DNA of 64,000 nt from Pseudoscleropodium purum (lineage: Eukaryota; Streptophyta; Bryopsida; Hypnales; Brachytheciaceae), in assembly GCA_963969395.1 (NCBI GenBank), contig OZ017795.1, positions 15,996,001 through 16,060,000 on the forward strand, written 5' to 3'. The notes under the pieces were generated by a model, which was not told the origin of the DNA, did no database searches, and was given only the letters and a program-made list of their open reading frames with translations. Shown here piece by piece: positions 21,925 through 30,769 of this stretch; position 1 is the stretch's first letter; every line of letters begins with the position of its first letter. A program made the translations under genes and the position numbers.

Positions 21925-23311
21925 ACATCAAACACATTGGACATTGTGTACCATCGAACACAAAGCTCGGTGGTTTTGGCCACAACAATGTACTCGGTTT
22001 AGTCACATGGGCAGACCTTTCATTTTCAAAATCCCACCCATTTCGAGGCCAATCAATGATGGTCTGATTTCCAACTCCAACTTTGGTCTCCATTTTGTCC
22101 GAGAATAACTCATCCATTAGTTCCCATGATGTTAAGCCAAAAACACGTTCTTGATTGTGCATTGCATAATGATAGGCAATTTTCTTCAATTCTGCTCCCA
22201 TTTGTCGGTTCTTGTCCACAGTAAATACACACGCCAACTTCCACTCATAATACTGTGACACCAATGCATCCAAATGTTTCTGGAGCTCGACATTTTTTCC
22301 ACGAAGCACTTCTAGCTCTTCGGCACCTACAATAAAGTGAGATGGGTGACCAGCTTTGTGCAGACCTTCACCAACGTGGCCTTCGCTGAATACATTACCA
22401 GCTTGTAGAGCTCTTGTAAGGCGGGCAATTTCTTGGGACTGTCGGTCAATGACGTCGTTCTTTTGTTGGATCTCGACCTTCAACTTGTGAGTGTCTTCTA
22501 ACAAGTTTTGAATTTCCTTTCTTTTTTCGTTGAGGTTACTCTTCAAGGTTGGGATTGTATCTTCTTCACTTTCGACAACTTCATTTGGTAGCCGAAGATC
22601 TTCTACTTCCATTGAATCTTGTAGTCGGTCATTTAAAACTGCTTCCGAGACAACTTCTTCTGTGCTCATTTCCTTCTCCCTTCTTCTTTTCACCCGATGT
22701 TCCACTCTATTACCTAGAGCACGCGGTGGAGTGCGCGTCCCGTCGGAGTCATCATCAGGAGAAGAGTCACTGGTTACATATGTGTTAGGGGGCAACTCAG
22801 TCAGTGGCCTCACGAACCCCAATCCGCCGTTAGGGTACCTTCGCACACCCATTGGAATCAATCCATTGGTGGGATGAGGAACTTTTATTTTGGAACCTCT
22901 CTCCTTGATGGTTGACCAATCCACCTTCTTCCCTAGCTTGACCTCTGCATGTACCCCTCTTGCAATGAAAAGGTTAATTTCATTGCGTTCCACCATTGGT
23001 CTATCGTATAACACTTGATAGACTTCAATGCAACGATTCTTAAATGCGTCGTCGGTACAGAACCTCAAATTGGCCTTGTGGAAGCGACGGTGATAGTTGT
23101 GCCGGGCTATGGGAAAAGACTTGCCAATGTGGCACCATTCAATGTAATTGGCACAAGTGTCCATATTCCATGGATCAGGTTCATCTTCCCATCCCCTGAA
23201 TGCCAACTTCAACGGATTGTTTAAAACGTTCATCCGTTTCCGTTGCTTCTGTCCAGTCCTCTTTCTTGTTCTGTCTCGTTCGGCCTTCGTCATCTTCACT
23301 GCAGGGTCCAT
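21878..23311 (-). CDS. Coiled-coil/RING protein of the hAT element, long paralogue, N-terminal part
   Basis: It starts at the Met before DPAVKMTKAERDRTRKR, the equivalent of the start in the paralogue. The order is: basic NLS-like N-terminus; the conserved domain shared with 18144-19058 (NRCIEVYQVLYDRP, VDWSTIKERGSKIKVPHP); an acidic linker; a long coiled coil of roughly residues 245-330 (KLKVEIQQKNDVIDRQSQEI); a second helical region; and finally CPMC, the first zinc-ligand pair of a RING. Right after this the frame is shifted by the 7-bp tandem duplication and stops after PIGHM. The uninterrupted protein would have had about 736 residues. The coiled coil followed by RING is a common E3-ligase layout; the target is unknown. 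Confidence 0.75.
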   Translation of the reverse strand: MDPAVKMTKAERDRTRKRTGQKQRKRMNVLNNPLKLAFRGWEDEPDPWNMDTCANYIEWCHIGKSFPIARHNYHRRFHKANLRFCTDDAFKNRCIEVYQVLYDRPMVERNEINLFIARGVHAEVKLGKKVDWSTIKERGSKIKVPHPTNGLIPMGVRRYPNGGLGFVRPLTELPPNTYVTSDSSPDDDSDGTRTPPRALGNRVEHRVKRRREKEMSTEEVVSEAVLNDRLQDSMEVEDLRLPNEVVESEEDTIPTLKSNLNEKRKEIQNLLEDTHKLKVEIQQKNDVIDRQSQEIARLTRALQAGNVFSEGHVGEGLHKAGHPSHFIVGAEELEVLRGKNVELQKHLDALVSQYYEWKLACVFTVDKNRQMGAELKKIAYHYAMHNQERVFGLTSWELMDELFSDKMETKVGVGNQTIIDWPRNGWDFENERSAHVTKPSTLLWPKPPSFVFDGTQCPMCLMFECLWPRRWIPIGHM

Positions 23312-23427
23312 CACACGGCGGTTTGGGTTGAAGTAAAGAGCGTAATATAAAAAGGACCTCACAAGGACGCCTAGGCAACCAGCTTAGAGGTGGAGCACAC
23401 GGGAGTTTGTGAGGCAGTTGCTAAAAG

Positions 23428-23578
23428 GGCGGGGACGCGCATATATACTGCTGGTCCGCGCTGTCAGGGCGGGGACGTACTCAAAATAGGCGGGGACGTT
23501 TCTGCCCTGGGCGAGGACGTACTCGTCCTAGGCGGGGACGTACTTGTCCAAGGCGGGGACGTACTCGTCGCTGGCGGT
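23428..23578. promoter_or_regulatory. GC-rich motif array and TATA of the long coiled-coil/RING gene
   Basis: Six copies of GGCGGGGACGTAC or variants occur here. Read on the minus strand they point towards the gene at 23311. A TATATAT (23441-23447, minus strand) lies about 130 bp upstream of the start, the same distance as in the short paralogue. Confidence 0.8.
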
Positions 23579-23754
23579 AGGTGGAGAAAATTAGAATAAA
23601 AAAAAAGATTTTGGAAGATTTACCTTGTACCTTGCATTTAATGTCACTCATCTTTTATTTCATGTGAGTTGTCAAAGACCCGTGAAGCTCCCATCATCCA
23701 AGAGAAAAATAAATTAACATTACTAATAGTTAAAAGGATAAATAAAAAAAATTG

Positions 23755-23780
23755 TTAAACCCTAAACCCTAAACCCTTAG
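23755..23780. repeat. Short telomere-like repeat
   Basis: Three consecutive copies of the plant telomere unit (CCCTAAA) occur, followed by degenerate ones. The run is too short to mean a former chromosome end. Confidence 0.6.
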
Positions 23781-23959
23781 CCTAAATCCTGAACCATTTC
23801 ACAGCACAATAAAAAATGCTCACATTTCATTCAATTTCAACCCTTGTATGATGAGTCCAACAAATTTTCATTTGATTCTCAAACATTTTTATATCCCCAT
23901 ATATGGTAATTCCGTTATTTTCTTCATTTGTTTCTATAGCTTATATCCCGTCGTTAAAT

Positions 23960-24470
23960 TATTCCAATTTTTTATTTATTTGAGTCTCTCTTTTGTTTAT
24001 AACCCCACATATGGTTAATCCAATTTTTTATTTATTCAAGTCTCTCTTTTGTTTATGTCCCCCTGTATGGTTAATTCAAATTTTTATTTATTTGAGTCTC
24101 TCGTTTGTTTATGTCCCCCCATATGGTTAATCCAATTTTTTATTTATTCAAGTCTCTCGTTTGTTTATGTCCCCCCATATGGTTAATCCAATTTTTTATT
24201 TATTCAAGTCTCTCGTTTGTTTATGTCCCCTCATATGGTTAATTCAATTTTTTATTTATTTGAGTCTCTCGTTTGTTTATGTCCCCTCATATGGTTAATC
24301 CAATTTTTTTATTTATTTGAGTCTCTCTTTTGTTTATAACCCCTCATATGGTTAATCCAAATTTTTATTTATTTGAGTCTCTCTTTTGTTTATATCCCCT
24401 TTCTTGGTTAGTCCAATTTGTTATTTATTTGAGTCTCTCTTTTGTTTATCTCCCCCCCCCTATACGGTTA
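23960..24470. repeat. 56-bp tandem repeat, nine copies, inside the hAT element
   Basis: The unit contains GAGTCTCTC or CAAGTCTCTC, TTTGTTTATGTCCCC and ATATGGTTAATCCAATTTTT. Copies of the first word begin at 23982, 24038, 24094, 24149, 24205, 24262, 24319, 24374 and 24431, giving a period of 55-57 bp. Decayed pyrimidine-rich relatives continue to about 24750. It lies between the divergent RING gene and transposase promoters. Confidence 0.9.
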
Positions 24471-24750
24471 TTCCAATTTTTTGCCCATTTGTTTGTCTAA
24501 CTTATTTATCTACCCTCATATGATTATTTCAGTATTTTTTTATTTGGTTCTCTGAATTTTTTATCTCCCCTTACATGATTATTCGATTATTTTTTTCATT
24601 TCATTCTCTAACTCATCTGTCTCACCTCACATTTTTATCCCGAAATTTTTTTCATTTGATTCTGTAACTTATATGTCTTCCTCTATGTGATGCATCTCGT
24701 AGTTATTTTTTTTGGTTCTCTAACTTCTTCATGTACCTTCATTTCGATAA

Positions 24751-25220
24751 ACCGTTCATTTCTTACACCTATATATTCTACCATTTTTTTATTCTCTCAT
24801 TTCTTCCTTCCATTTTTGTGCCACTTTTTAAATGTATAGCCTTCCTTTTAAAAAACCGGTTGCAATGTCTCTCTATGGATTCTACATATTTCTGTCCAAT
24901 CCTTAATGTTGTTGCAATTCTCTTTGTCATTTTTTTCCAATTCACGCGTAATTTATTTGATGTTTCCCGTTTTTGACAAATTCAACGTTTCTTCAATTGA
25001 TTTGTTATACACAATTTCTTAAATACTAAAACCGCATTTTTTGTAGCATCTATCTTTGATATTTAGAATGATGTAGTGAATGAGTAATTAATGCTTGAAT
25101 ACTTCATATCTTAGGAAATCTGCAAAAATGGGGGGCAGCTGTAGAGTGCAAGTACAAGTATTTGAAATGTCTTCCCTCGAAGGTTTTGAGGAGGGAAACC
25201 CAAAACTGATTTGAATCTCT
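24751..25220. other. Non-coding spacer in the hAT element
   Basis: AT-rich sequence without a recognisable gene or repeat, leading into the GC-rich array upstream of the transposase. Confidence 0.4.
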
Positions 25221-25975
25221 CCCCCGCCTAGCGTCCCCGCGAGTACGTCCCCGCCCATACAAAAATACATCCCCGCCCTGAAGTCCCTACCCGAACGCCT
25301 TGACGCGTGGAATCGGGAGTGCGGGAGTCGGGAGTCCCTGAGTCCCCGCCCTAGCGTCCCCGCCTTGACGTCTTCGCCCGAACGCCTTCTGGGGCGGGAG
25401 TGCGAGAGTCGGGAGTGCGGGAGTCGGGAGTCCCTGAGTCCTCGTCCTAGCGTCCCCGCCCTGACAAGTACGTCCCCGCCCCGACAAGTACGTCCCCGCC
25501 TTGACGTCTTCGCCCGAACGCCTTCTGGGGCGGGAGTCGGGAGGGCGGGAGTCGGGAGTCCCTGAGTCCCCGCCCTGTCAAGTACGTCCCTGCCCTGACG
25601 TCTTCGCCCGAACGCCTTCTAGGGCGGGAGTCGGGAGTCGGGAGTGCGGGAGTCGGGAGTCCCTGAGTCCCCGCCCTAGCGTCCCCGCCCTGACAAGTAC
25701 GTCCCCGCCTTGACGTCTTCGCCCGAACGCCTTCTGGGGCGGGAGTGCGGGAGTCGGGAGTCCCCGCCCTAGCGTCCCCGCCCCGACAAGTACATCCCCG
25801 CCTTGACGTCTTCGCCCGAACGCCTTCTGGGGCGGGAGTCGGGAGTCGGGAGTGCGGGAGTCGGGAGTCCCTGAGTCCCCACCCTGACAAGTACGTCCCC
25901 GCCTCTCCCTAGTACGTCCCCGCCCCTCTCTAGTACGTCCCCGCCCTTGTATAGTACGTCCGCGCCCTTACGTGG
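25221..25975. promoter_or_regulatory. Expanded GC-rich minisatellite array upstream of the transposase
   Basis: More than ten GTACGTCCCCGCC-type motifs are embedded in a larger repeat. The larger unit contains GACGTCTTCGCCCGAACGCC (copies at 25367, 25503, 25597, 25711 and 25804) and runs of CGGGAGT. The unit length varies between about 93 and 136 bp. The motif points towards the transposase. The long GC-rich frames here are products of the repeat, not genes. Copy number could well vary between element copies. Confidence 0.85.
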
Positions 25976-26000
25976 AGTTCTACCAGCCACCAGGAGGGAG

Positions 26001-26007
26001 TATATAA
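26001..26007 (+). promoter_or_regulatory. TATA box of the hAT transposase gene
   Basis: TATATAA follows directly after the motif array and lies 229 bp upstream of the ATG at 26230. The longer leader could hold an intron. Confidence 0.6.
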
Positions 26008-26229
26008 GGACGAGTAGGCAGAACTAAAGGCACGTTTTCCCCTGGACCTCATCATTCTCGGACCTCTCAGAGCTCCTTGATAGAGTTTATTGGGTGGAAA
26101 GCGGCCTTGGTTCTCGGCTGAGGTGATGTAAAAATCAGTTCAAGTAGGGAACCGACGCTAACTACTTTTACAGGTACAAAGTTGTAGAAGACAATACAAG
26201 CACAAGTGAGGAGTTCCAACTTGTAAGTT

Positions 26230-26736
26230 GTGATGGCGACAAATCGAAAAACCACAAGAGAGTGGGAACCGTGGTATGATTTCTCTATTGATGGATCTAA
26301 AGTCACATGTGTCTTTTGTGGCGGGACAACGGCTTACAAACGGGAGCGTGCTTTTGCACACTACGATTATAAAGCAAAAAGTGAGCGAGCAGTGTGTTCC
26401 AAAATACCTCGAGCGGTGAGACATAAATTTGCCAACTGCGCTGGATTTGTTCCACAACGCACAAATTTGGAGGACCCACACGACGGTGAATCAATTCCGA
26501 GCGATCCATCCGTAGCAGCTCCAAATGTTGCTACGGAAAATATAAACGAACATGCTCAGAATGAAGGAGAAAGAGGGGGAAGAAGGCGTTTGGAGGTTCT
26601 AAATGAAAATGAAGACCAACTACCAACATCAAATAGTGAAGCAGCATCGAATTTCACAAGATCAAGATCATTACGTCAACAACAAATGGTAGATGCCTTC
26701 AACATTGCAAAGAGGAAAGAGTTGGATGAAAAGTAG
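26230..26736 (+). CDS. hAT transposase, N-terminal part with BED-type zinc finger
   Basis: The protein opens with a short aromatic/basic segment, then CVFCGGTTAYKRERAFAHY and a Cys 15 residues later in RAVCSKIP. This is the arrangement of BED-type fingers in plant hAT transposases that bind element ends. A Ser/Asn-rich linker and a basic helix (KRKELDEK) follow. The frame stops at TAG (26734-26736), but the same frame resumes at once with ASFFYEANVPFN, the usual beginning of the DUF659/catalytic region. A TGG-to-TAG or CAG-to-TAG change therefore explains the stop. This copy may be disabled, or may need readthrough. Confidence 0.85.
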   Translation: MMATNRKTTREWEPWYDFSIDGSKVTCVFCGGTTAYKRERAFAHYDYKAKSERAVCSKIPRAVRHKFANCAGFVPQRTNLEDPHDGESIPSDPSVAAPNVATENINEHAQNEGERGGRRRLEVLNENEDQLPTSNSEAASNFTRSRSLRQQQMVDAFNIAKRKELDEK

Positions 26737-29700
26737 GCAAGCTTTTTTTATGAGGCAAATGTACCCTTCAACATTACAAGAAATCCTGCTTTCATTGAGG
26801 CAGTCAAGTCAACTTCTTTGGCACGATTTGAATATTCTCCACCTTCGTACCACCAATTGAGAACAAACTTGATTGAACCGAAGAAGCTACAGATTGAGAA
26901 TGAGATATCTGCAAAAACAAGTTTTGTAGTAAAAAATTATGGGGTAACGATTTGCACGGATGGTTGGGACGATGTAAATCGACGGCCTCTCATGAATGTC
27001 ATGATGTCATGTCCCGCAGGTGATGTGTTTATGGGGTCCATCGACACTACAGGGCAGAACAAGACAATGGTCTATATAGCAGACCAATTGAAAACCTTCA
27101 TCGAGAAAGTGGGTCCCAATAATGTAACTCAAATTTGTACAGACAATGCGAGTAACATGCTCGGTGCAATGGATGACGTAGTTCGCACATATCCGCACAT
27201 CTTTAAGCAAGGGTGCGCGGCACATGCATTGGATTTGTTGCTTGAAGATTGGGCCAAGTTGCCGGATTTCAAAGATTTAATAGCAAGGACAAAGACAGTG
27301 TGCAATTATATCAAAAATCACCATGCAACAATGTCAACTTTCCGGGAGTTGAGTCCAAACTTGCAGCTTGTAGTACCGGCTAAAACTCGTTTTGCTTCGC
27401 ACTTTCTCATGTTGCAACGACTGGTGACACTAAAACCTGTCTTGGAGCAGTTGGGAGGACAACCACGAGTCCAAAATTATGTTGCAGCACTTCGGAATAG
27501 GCAAAACGGACCGCAGAACCGGAGGGACGCAATGTGCGTACTGAATACCATTGATGATTTAACATTTTGGCAGAGGTGTAAAAATTACGTGTTCATTGTG
27601 GAAGACGTTTTGAAGGCCTTGCGTGTGTTTGATGGACGGGAACCAGCTATGGGCAAGGCATGGATCACAATGCACAGGTTGCGACGACATGTTTTTCAGC
27701 TCAGAGAGGGTCCTTTCTTCCTTCCGGATCACCTAGCTACGGTCATGGAAGAGACATTTGAGGAGAGGTGGAACATGTTTTTTACCGACGTGCACTATGC
27801 TGGGGCATTGTTGAATCCTTATATCAAGGACAACCCAGCTCTAAGGGAAGATGGAACGGCCCTTCGTGCACTACATCGGGTTGTTCAAAAAATGAAGGAT
27901 GTGGTGGGTGTGTGTTTTGATGACGTCATACAAGAATATGTGCAATACGTGGAGGGTGAAGGACCCTATAGTCCTGACGCATCACTGGACATTCGGGAAG
28001 CAAAGTTACTTCCACATCGATGGTGGAAAGCAATTGGAGATTGCTTCTTGTCCAAAATTGCGAAGCGTGTTTTAGCCCTTACATGTTCAGCATCGTCTTG
28101 TGAACGAAATTTCAGTATGTATTCCTTCGTCCACAACAGGAACAGAAATCGTCTAGCAGTGGAGAAGGCTGAGACTTTGGTGTACATTTATACCAACAGT
28201 CGCGTCCTTCGTCAAAAACCTGGAGCAGATCCAGTTCGTTGGTATGATTTGAACAACGTATCAGAGGATTCGGATCCGGATGAACTTGGACCCATTCCAG
28301 TCGATGAACCTAACCGCCATCGAGAATTTGATGCTATGCTAGCGGCAGAAGAAGAAGAAGACGACATGAAAGCGAATCGGCCACCACCTGCACCCCAAGC
28401 AAACCCACATGGTTGGGGGCGAGACATGGACCACCGCGAAGAAGCAAGAAACTATTACGGGGAAGAAGATGATATGGAAGACAACATTCGTCATGAAGCT
28501 TGGGGACCTTGGGCTCCCAATCCTCGTCTTAGTCCATCTCCTATACATCAGGAAGAACAAGAAGATGAAATTGGTAATGAAGTAGATCCTTTTGTTTTTC
28601 CTGTAGAAGAGGATGAAGCCATAGTTGGAGATGACAATGTTCAAAATGACGACAACGACAACGATGAAGACAATGATGATGACATTCCTCCACCTCAAAA
28701 CAATCGTGAAAATAGAGATGATGAAAATGGTGGAAATGGTGGAAATGGAGGAAATGGCACAAATCCTACAGTTCTAGACCATGAAGGGCCTATTGAGGAT
28801 GCTCCAATGATTGTAAGCGACAACAAGCTGGGCGGACCTAACAACGTCAACGCAGATGTACATAGACATTTGAGAGCGAGCCTCGAAAATACAAGGACAA
28901 GCGAGACCATCGACATAATTGAACCAACTGGTAATATTCCGAGGCTATTTGATGTCCAACGTGTACGGAACAGAGGAGGCGCTCGAGGAGTCGATCGTAT
29001 CCATCCACCCTCTTCTGTAGCAATTCCTAATACAATGCAAGAGCATCGTACGTTTGTGCCCCCTCGGCAACATTCTTCTCCGAATATATCTGGAAATTCT
29101 AATCCCAAATCTTTTCAAGAAGGGTTACGCTCAGTGGGAGATGGAAATGTCGTAGTGGATAATGCTCCCAATATCGGAGCAGATGGTAGACCCTCTGAAA
29201 GCACTGTAGTCCATGCGGTGGGTCAATATACTACTCGCGGTTCTGGTGGTCGTGGTGGTCGTAGTGGTCGTGGAGGAAGAAACAATGATGGAGACCACGG
29301 AGACACAGTGTCAATAGCTCGCAAACGTCCGCATCGTGGAGTCGGAGTCAGGTTAGCTGAGCAACAAGTATTGCCATTTTTGCAGACTTATACTCCGGGA
29401 CCTACATCCTCAACCCCAGCATTTGTGATTCTTGGAGGCCCAGTTATAAATTCTGATGCGGAGGACCCAGATGCTAGAAGACACAAAATGTTGCGGTTGA
29501 ACCGTAGTGGTGGAAATAGAATTACGGAGGTCCGCAATGAGAACTCAGAGTTTGAAGGTCAACAAACAGACGGAGATGAACATGTTGGAAGTGAAGATTA
29601 TACAGACGGGGATGATGAGTACGACGAGGACTGTAACGAAGCCCCGGATGACGACGATTTGCTCATTCGCCATGTTGAGCGAGCAGGCCCTTCTACTCAA

Positions 29701-29745
29701 GCAGTTCGCCGATCAAGTCGTTTCAAAGATGTAGGCGAACCATGA
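26737..29745 (+). CDS. hAT transposase, catalytic core, dimerisation domain and long C-terminal extension
   Basis: In frame with the upstream part, this holds the DUF659 region and RNase-H-like core. The first catalytic Asp is in TICTDGWDD (codon 26959-26961) and the second in TQICTDNASN (codon 27142-27144). The catalytic Glu is in SSCERNFSMYSFVHNRNRNR (codon 28102-28104), which is also the start of the hAT C-terminal dimerisation motif that ends near VYIYTNSR. All three acidic residues are intact. Beyond it is a tail of about 510 residues, unusual for the family. It has acidic runs (EEEEDDM, NDNDEDNDDD), a Gly/Asn run, an RGG-like segment (SGGRGGRSGRGGR, near 29240-29280) and a final acidic stretch before RRSSRFKDVGEP. 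The joined transposase would be about 1171 residues. Confidence 0.9.
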   Translation, partial: ASFFYEANVPFNITRNPAFIEAVKSTSLARFEYSPPSYHQLRTNLIEPKKLQIENEISAKTSFVVKNYGVTICTDGWDDVNRRPLMNVMMSCPAGDVFMGSIDTTGQNKTMVYIADQLKTFIEKVGPNNVTQICTDNASNMLGAMDDVVRTYPHIFKQGCAAHALDLLLEDWAKLPDFKDLIARTKTVCNYIKNHHATMSTFRELSPNLQLVVPAKTRFASHFLMLQRLVTLKPVLEQLGGQPRVQNYVAALRNRQNGPQNRRDAMCVLNTIDDLTFWQRCKNYVFIVEDVLKALRVFDGREPAMGKAWITMHRLRRHVFQLREGPFFLPDHLATVMEETFEERWNMFFTDVHYAGALLNPYIKDNPALREDGTALRALHRVVQKMKDVVGVCFDDVIQEYVQYVEGEGPYSPDASLDIREAKLLPHRWWKAIGDCFLSKIAKRVLALTCSASSCERNFSMYSFVHNRNRNRLAVEKAETLVYIYTNSRVLRQKPGADPVRWYDLNNVSEDSDPDELGPIPVDEPNRHREFDAMLAAEEEEDDMKANRPPPAPQANPHGWGRDMDHREEARNYYGEEDDMEDNIRHEAWGPWAPNPRLSPSPIHQEEQEDEIGNEVDPFVFPVEEDEAIVGDDNVQNDDNDNDEDNDDDIPPPQNNRENRDDENGGNGGNGGNGTNPTVLDHEGPIEDAPMIVSDNKLGGPNNVNADVHRHLRASLENTRTSETIDIIEPTGNIPRLFDVQRVRNRGGARGVDRIHPPSSVAIPNTMQEHRTFVPPRQHSSPNISGNSNPKSFQEGLRSVGDGNVVVDNAPNIGADGRPSESTVVHAVGQYTTRGSGGRGGRSGRGGRNNDGDHGDTVSIARKRPHRGVGVRLAEQQVLPFLQTYTPGPTSSTPAFVILGGPVINSDAEDPDARRHKMLRLNRSGGNRITEVRNENSEFEGQQTDGDEHVGSEDYTDGDDEYDEDCNEAPDDDDLLIRHVERAGPSTQAVRRSSRFKDVGEP

Positions 29746-30447
29746 GCACACGTAGGACATGTAGGCAATTCTTAAAATGACCTATGTGTAAAGAATGAGT
29801 AGTAAGTTGTGAGGTAACAATATGACAGGAGCACAAGTTGACAAAGTCTGGAAGTCTCATTTTCATAGTCATGTTATCGGATTATGTATGGACGAAATCC
29901 CAGATTATTTGTGTTTTTCGCAAAGAAACATGCATATATATTGCTTGTAGCTTGATGTTGTGTGATGCATTTGAATTATCTTGTCCATAGCCATGACTTT
30001 GTAAGAGGAAACTCAGGAAAGTGAAATGTATTAATTTCTCATGAAATGAATAATTTAATGAATTCATAGAATTGTAGATAATTGGAATATAAAAGCAGTG
30101 GTGTATGTAAGCATTGACTACTTCTTTTTTTTTTCTATCAAAAGCAGGAGTTAAGGTAACCAAAGCCCAAGGGGCCATAAATGCAATCACTTTCTATTTT
30201 TTTTTAAAACAAGAAATAAAATTGTGTGGTCCTTTGGAGAAAAAAGAGATCATCCATAAATAGTGACTAACAATGGTTTGGTAATTAAAGTATTTTACTT
30301 TAGAGGATAACAAATGGGGCACCAAAACATTCACTCAGATATCTTTTTTGATCAAAGTAGGTAGAGTAATTAAAAGGTCAGCAAAGCATTGTCTTTTCGG
30401 AAATAATATAGAAGACTTTAGAATAACCCCAAACACGCCTAGACACG
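29746..30447. other. 3' non-coding part of the hAT element
   Basis: AT-rich sequence after the transposase stop, presumably 3' UTR and spacer. I see no gene. Confidence 0.5.
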
Positions 30448-30566
30448 AATACGTCCCCGCCCAGACAAAAGTACGTCCCCGCCTCATCATGACGTCCCCG
30501 CCCAGACAAAAGTAAGTCCCCGCCTCACCATGACGTCCCCGCCCAAACCTAAGTACGTCCCCGCCT
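30448..30566. promoter_or_regulatory. GC-rich motif array at the right end
   Basis: Six copies of the TACGTCCCCGCC type (two GTACGTCCCCGCC, one with ATACG, one with GTAAG, two with TGACG) point to the right terminus. They mirror the left array at 14483-14570. No promoter lies between this array and the terminus, so a role in transposition rather than transcription is likely here. Confidence 0.85.
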
Positions 30567-30679
30567 CTACGTCAGTGCGCTGATTGCAACGTGGCTGGCC
30601 ACGTCAAACACTTCCGGTCAGGAGTAGGGAAAATTTTGATTAGGGGCAAAATTTCCTGCCCGAAGTGTCCGCTTAGGGT

Positions 30680-30761
30680 TGGACAAGTCCGTCTGTCCGT
30701 CCGTTTTGTCCGTCCGTCCGGGACGTCCGGTGACCCTGAAGCGTCCGATTTGACAACCCTG
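30680..30761. repeat. Right hAT terminus: TCCGTCCG subterminal cluster and inverted repeat
   Basis: A cluster of TCCGTCTGTCCGTCCG and TCCGTCCGTCCG is followed by the inverted terminus GCGTCCGATTTGACAACCCTG. The 8-bp duplication GACCTAAG follows. Confidence 0.9.
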
Positions 30762-30769
30762 GACCTAAG

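Larger units (their letters stand above)
14328..30761. mobile_element. 16.4-kb multi-gene hAT transposon
   Basis: The ends are inverted repeats starting CAGGGTTGTCAAA, identical over 13 bases and then GGACG after two mismatched bases. They are flanked by the perfect 8-bp duplication GACCTAAG at 14320-14327 and 30762-30769. An 8-bp duplication and CAGGG-type ends are diagnostic of hAT. Inside each end is a cluster of TCCGTCCG repeats (14341-14393; 30688-30735), then an array of the GTACGTCCCCGCC motif. The paralogous locus lacks the insert and reads GACCTAAA at 62086-62093. The element encodes a hAT transposase and at least three further genes. Autonomous plant hAT elements are usually about 3-5 kb with one gene, so this size and cargo are unusual. 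Confidence 0.95.

Noticed and set aside
23755..23780. Telomere-like CCCTAAA run as a chromosome end or fusion point
   Set aside because: Only three units, inside the transposon, without subtelomeric context.
25287..25890. Long GC-rich open frames on both strands
   Set aside because: They arise from the tandem GTACGTCCCCGCC/CGGGAGT array; the repeat is present in all frames and has no start or codon pattern of a gene.
28339..29108. Minus-strand frames opposite the transposase
   Set aside because: They are mirror frames of the acidic and Asn/Gly-rich transposase tail (His/Phe-rich composition) with no independent signals.
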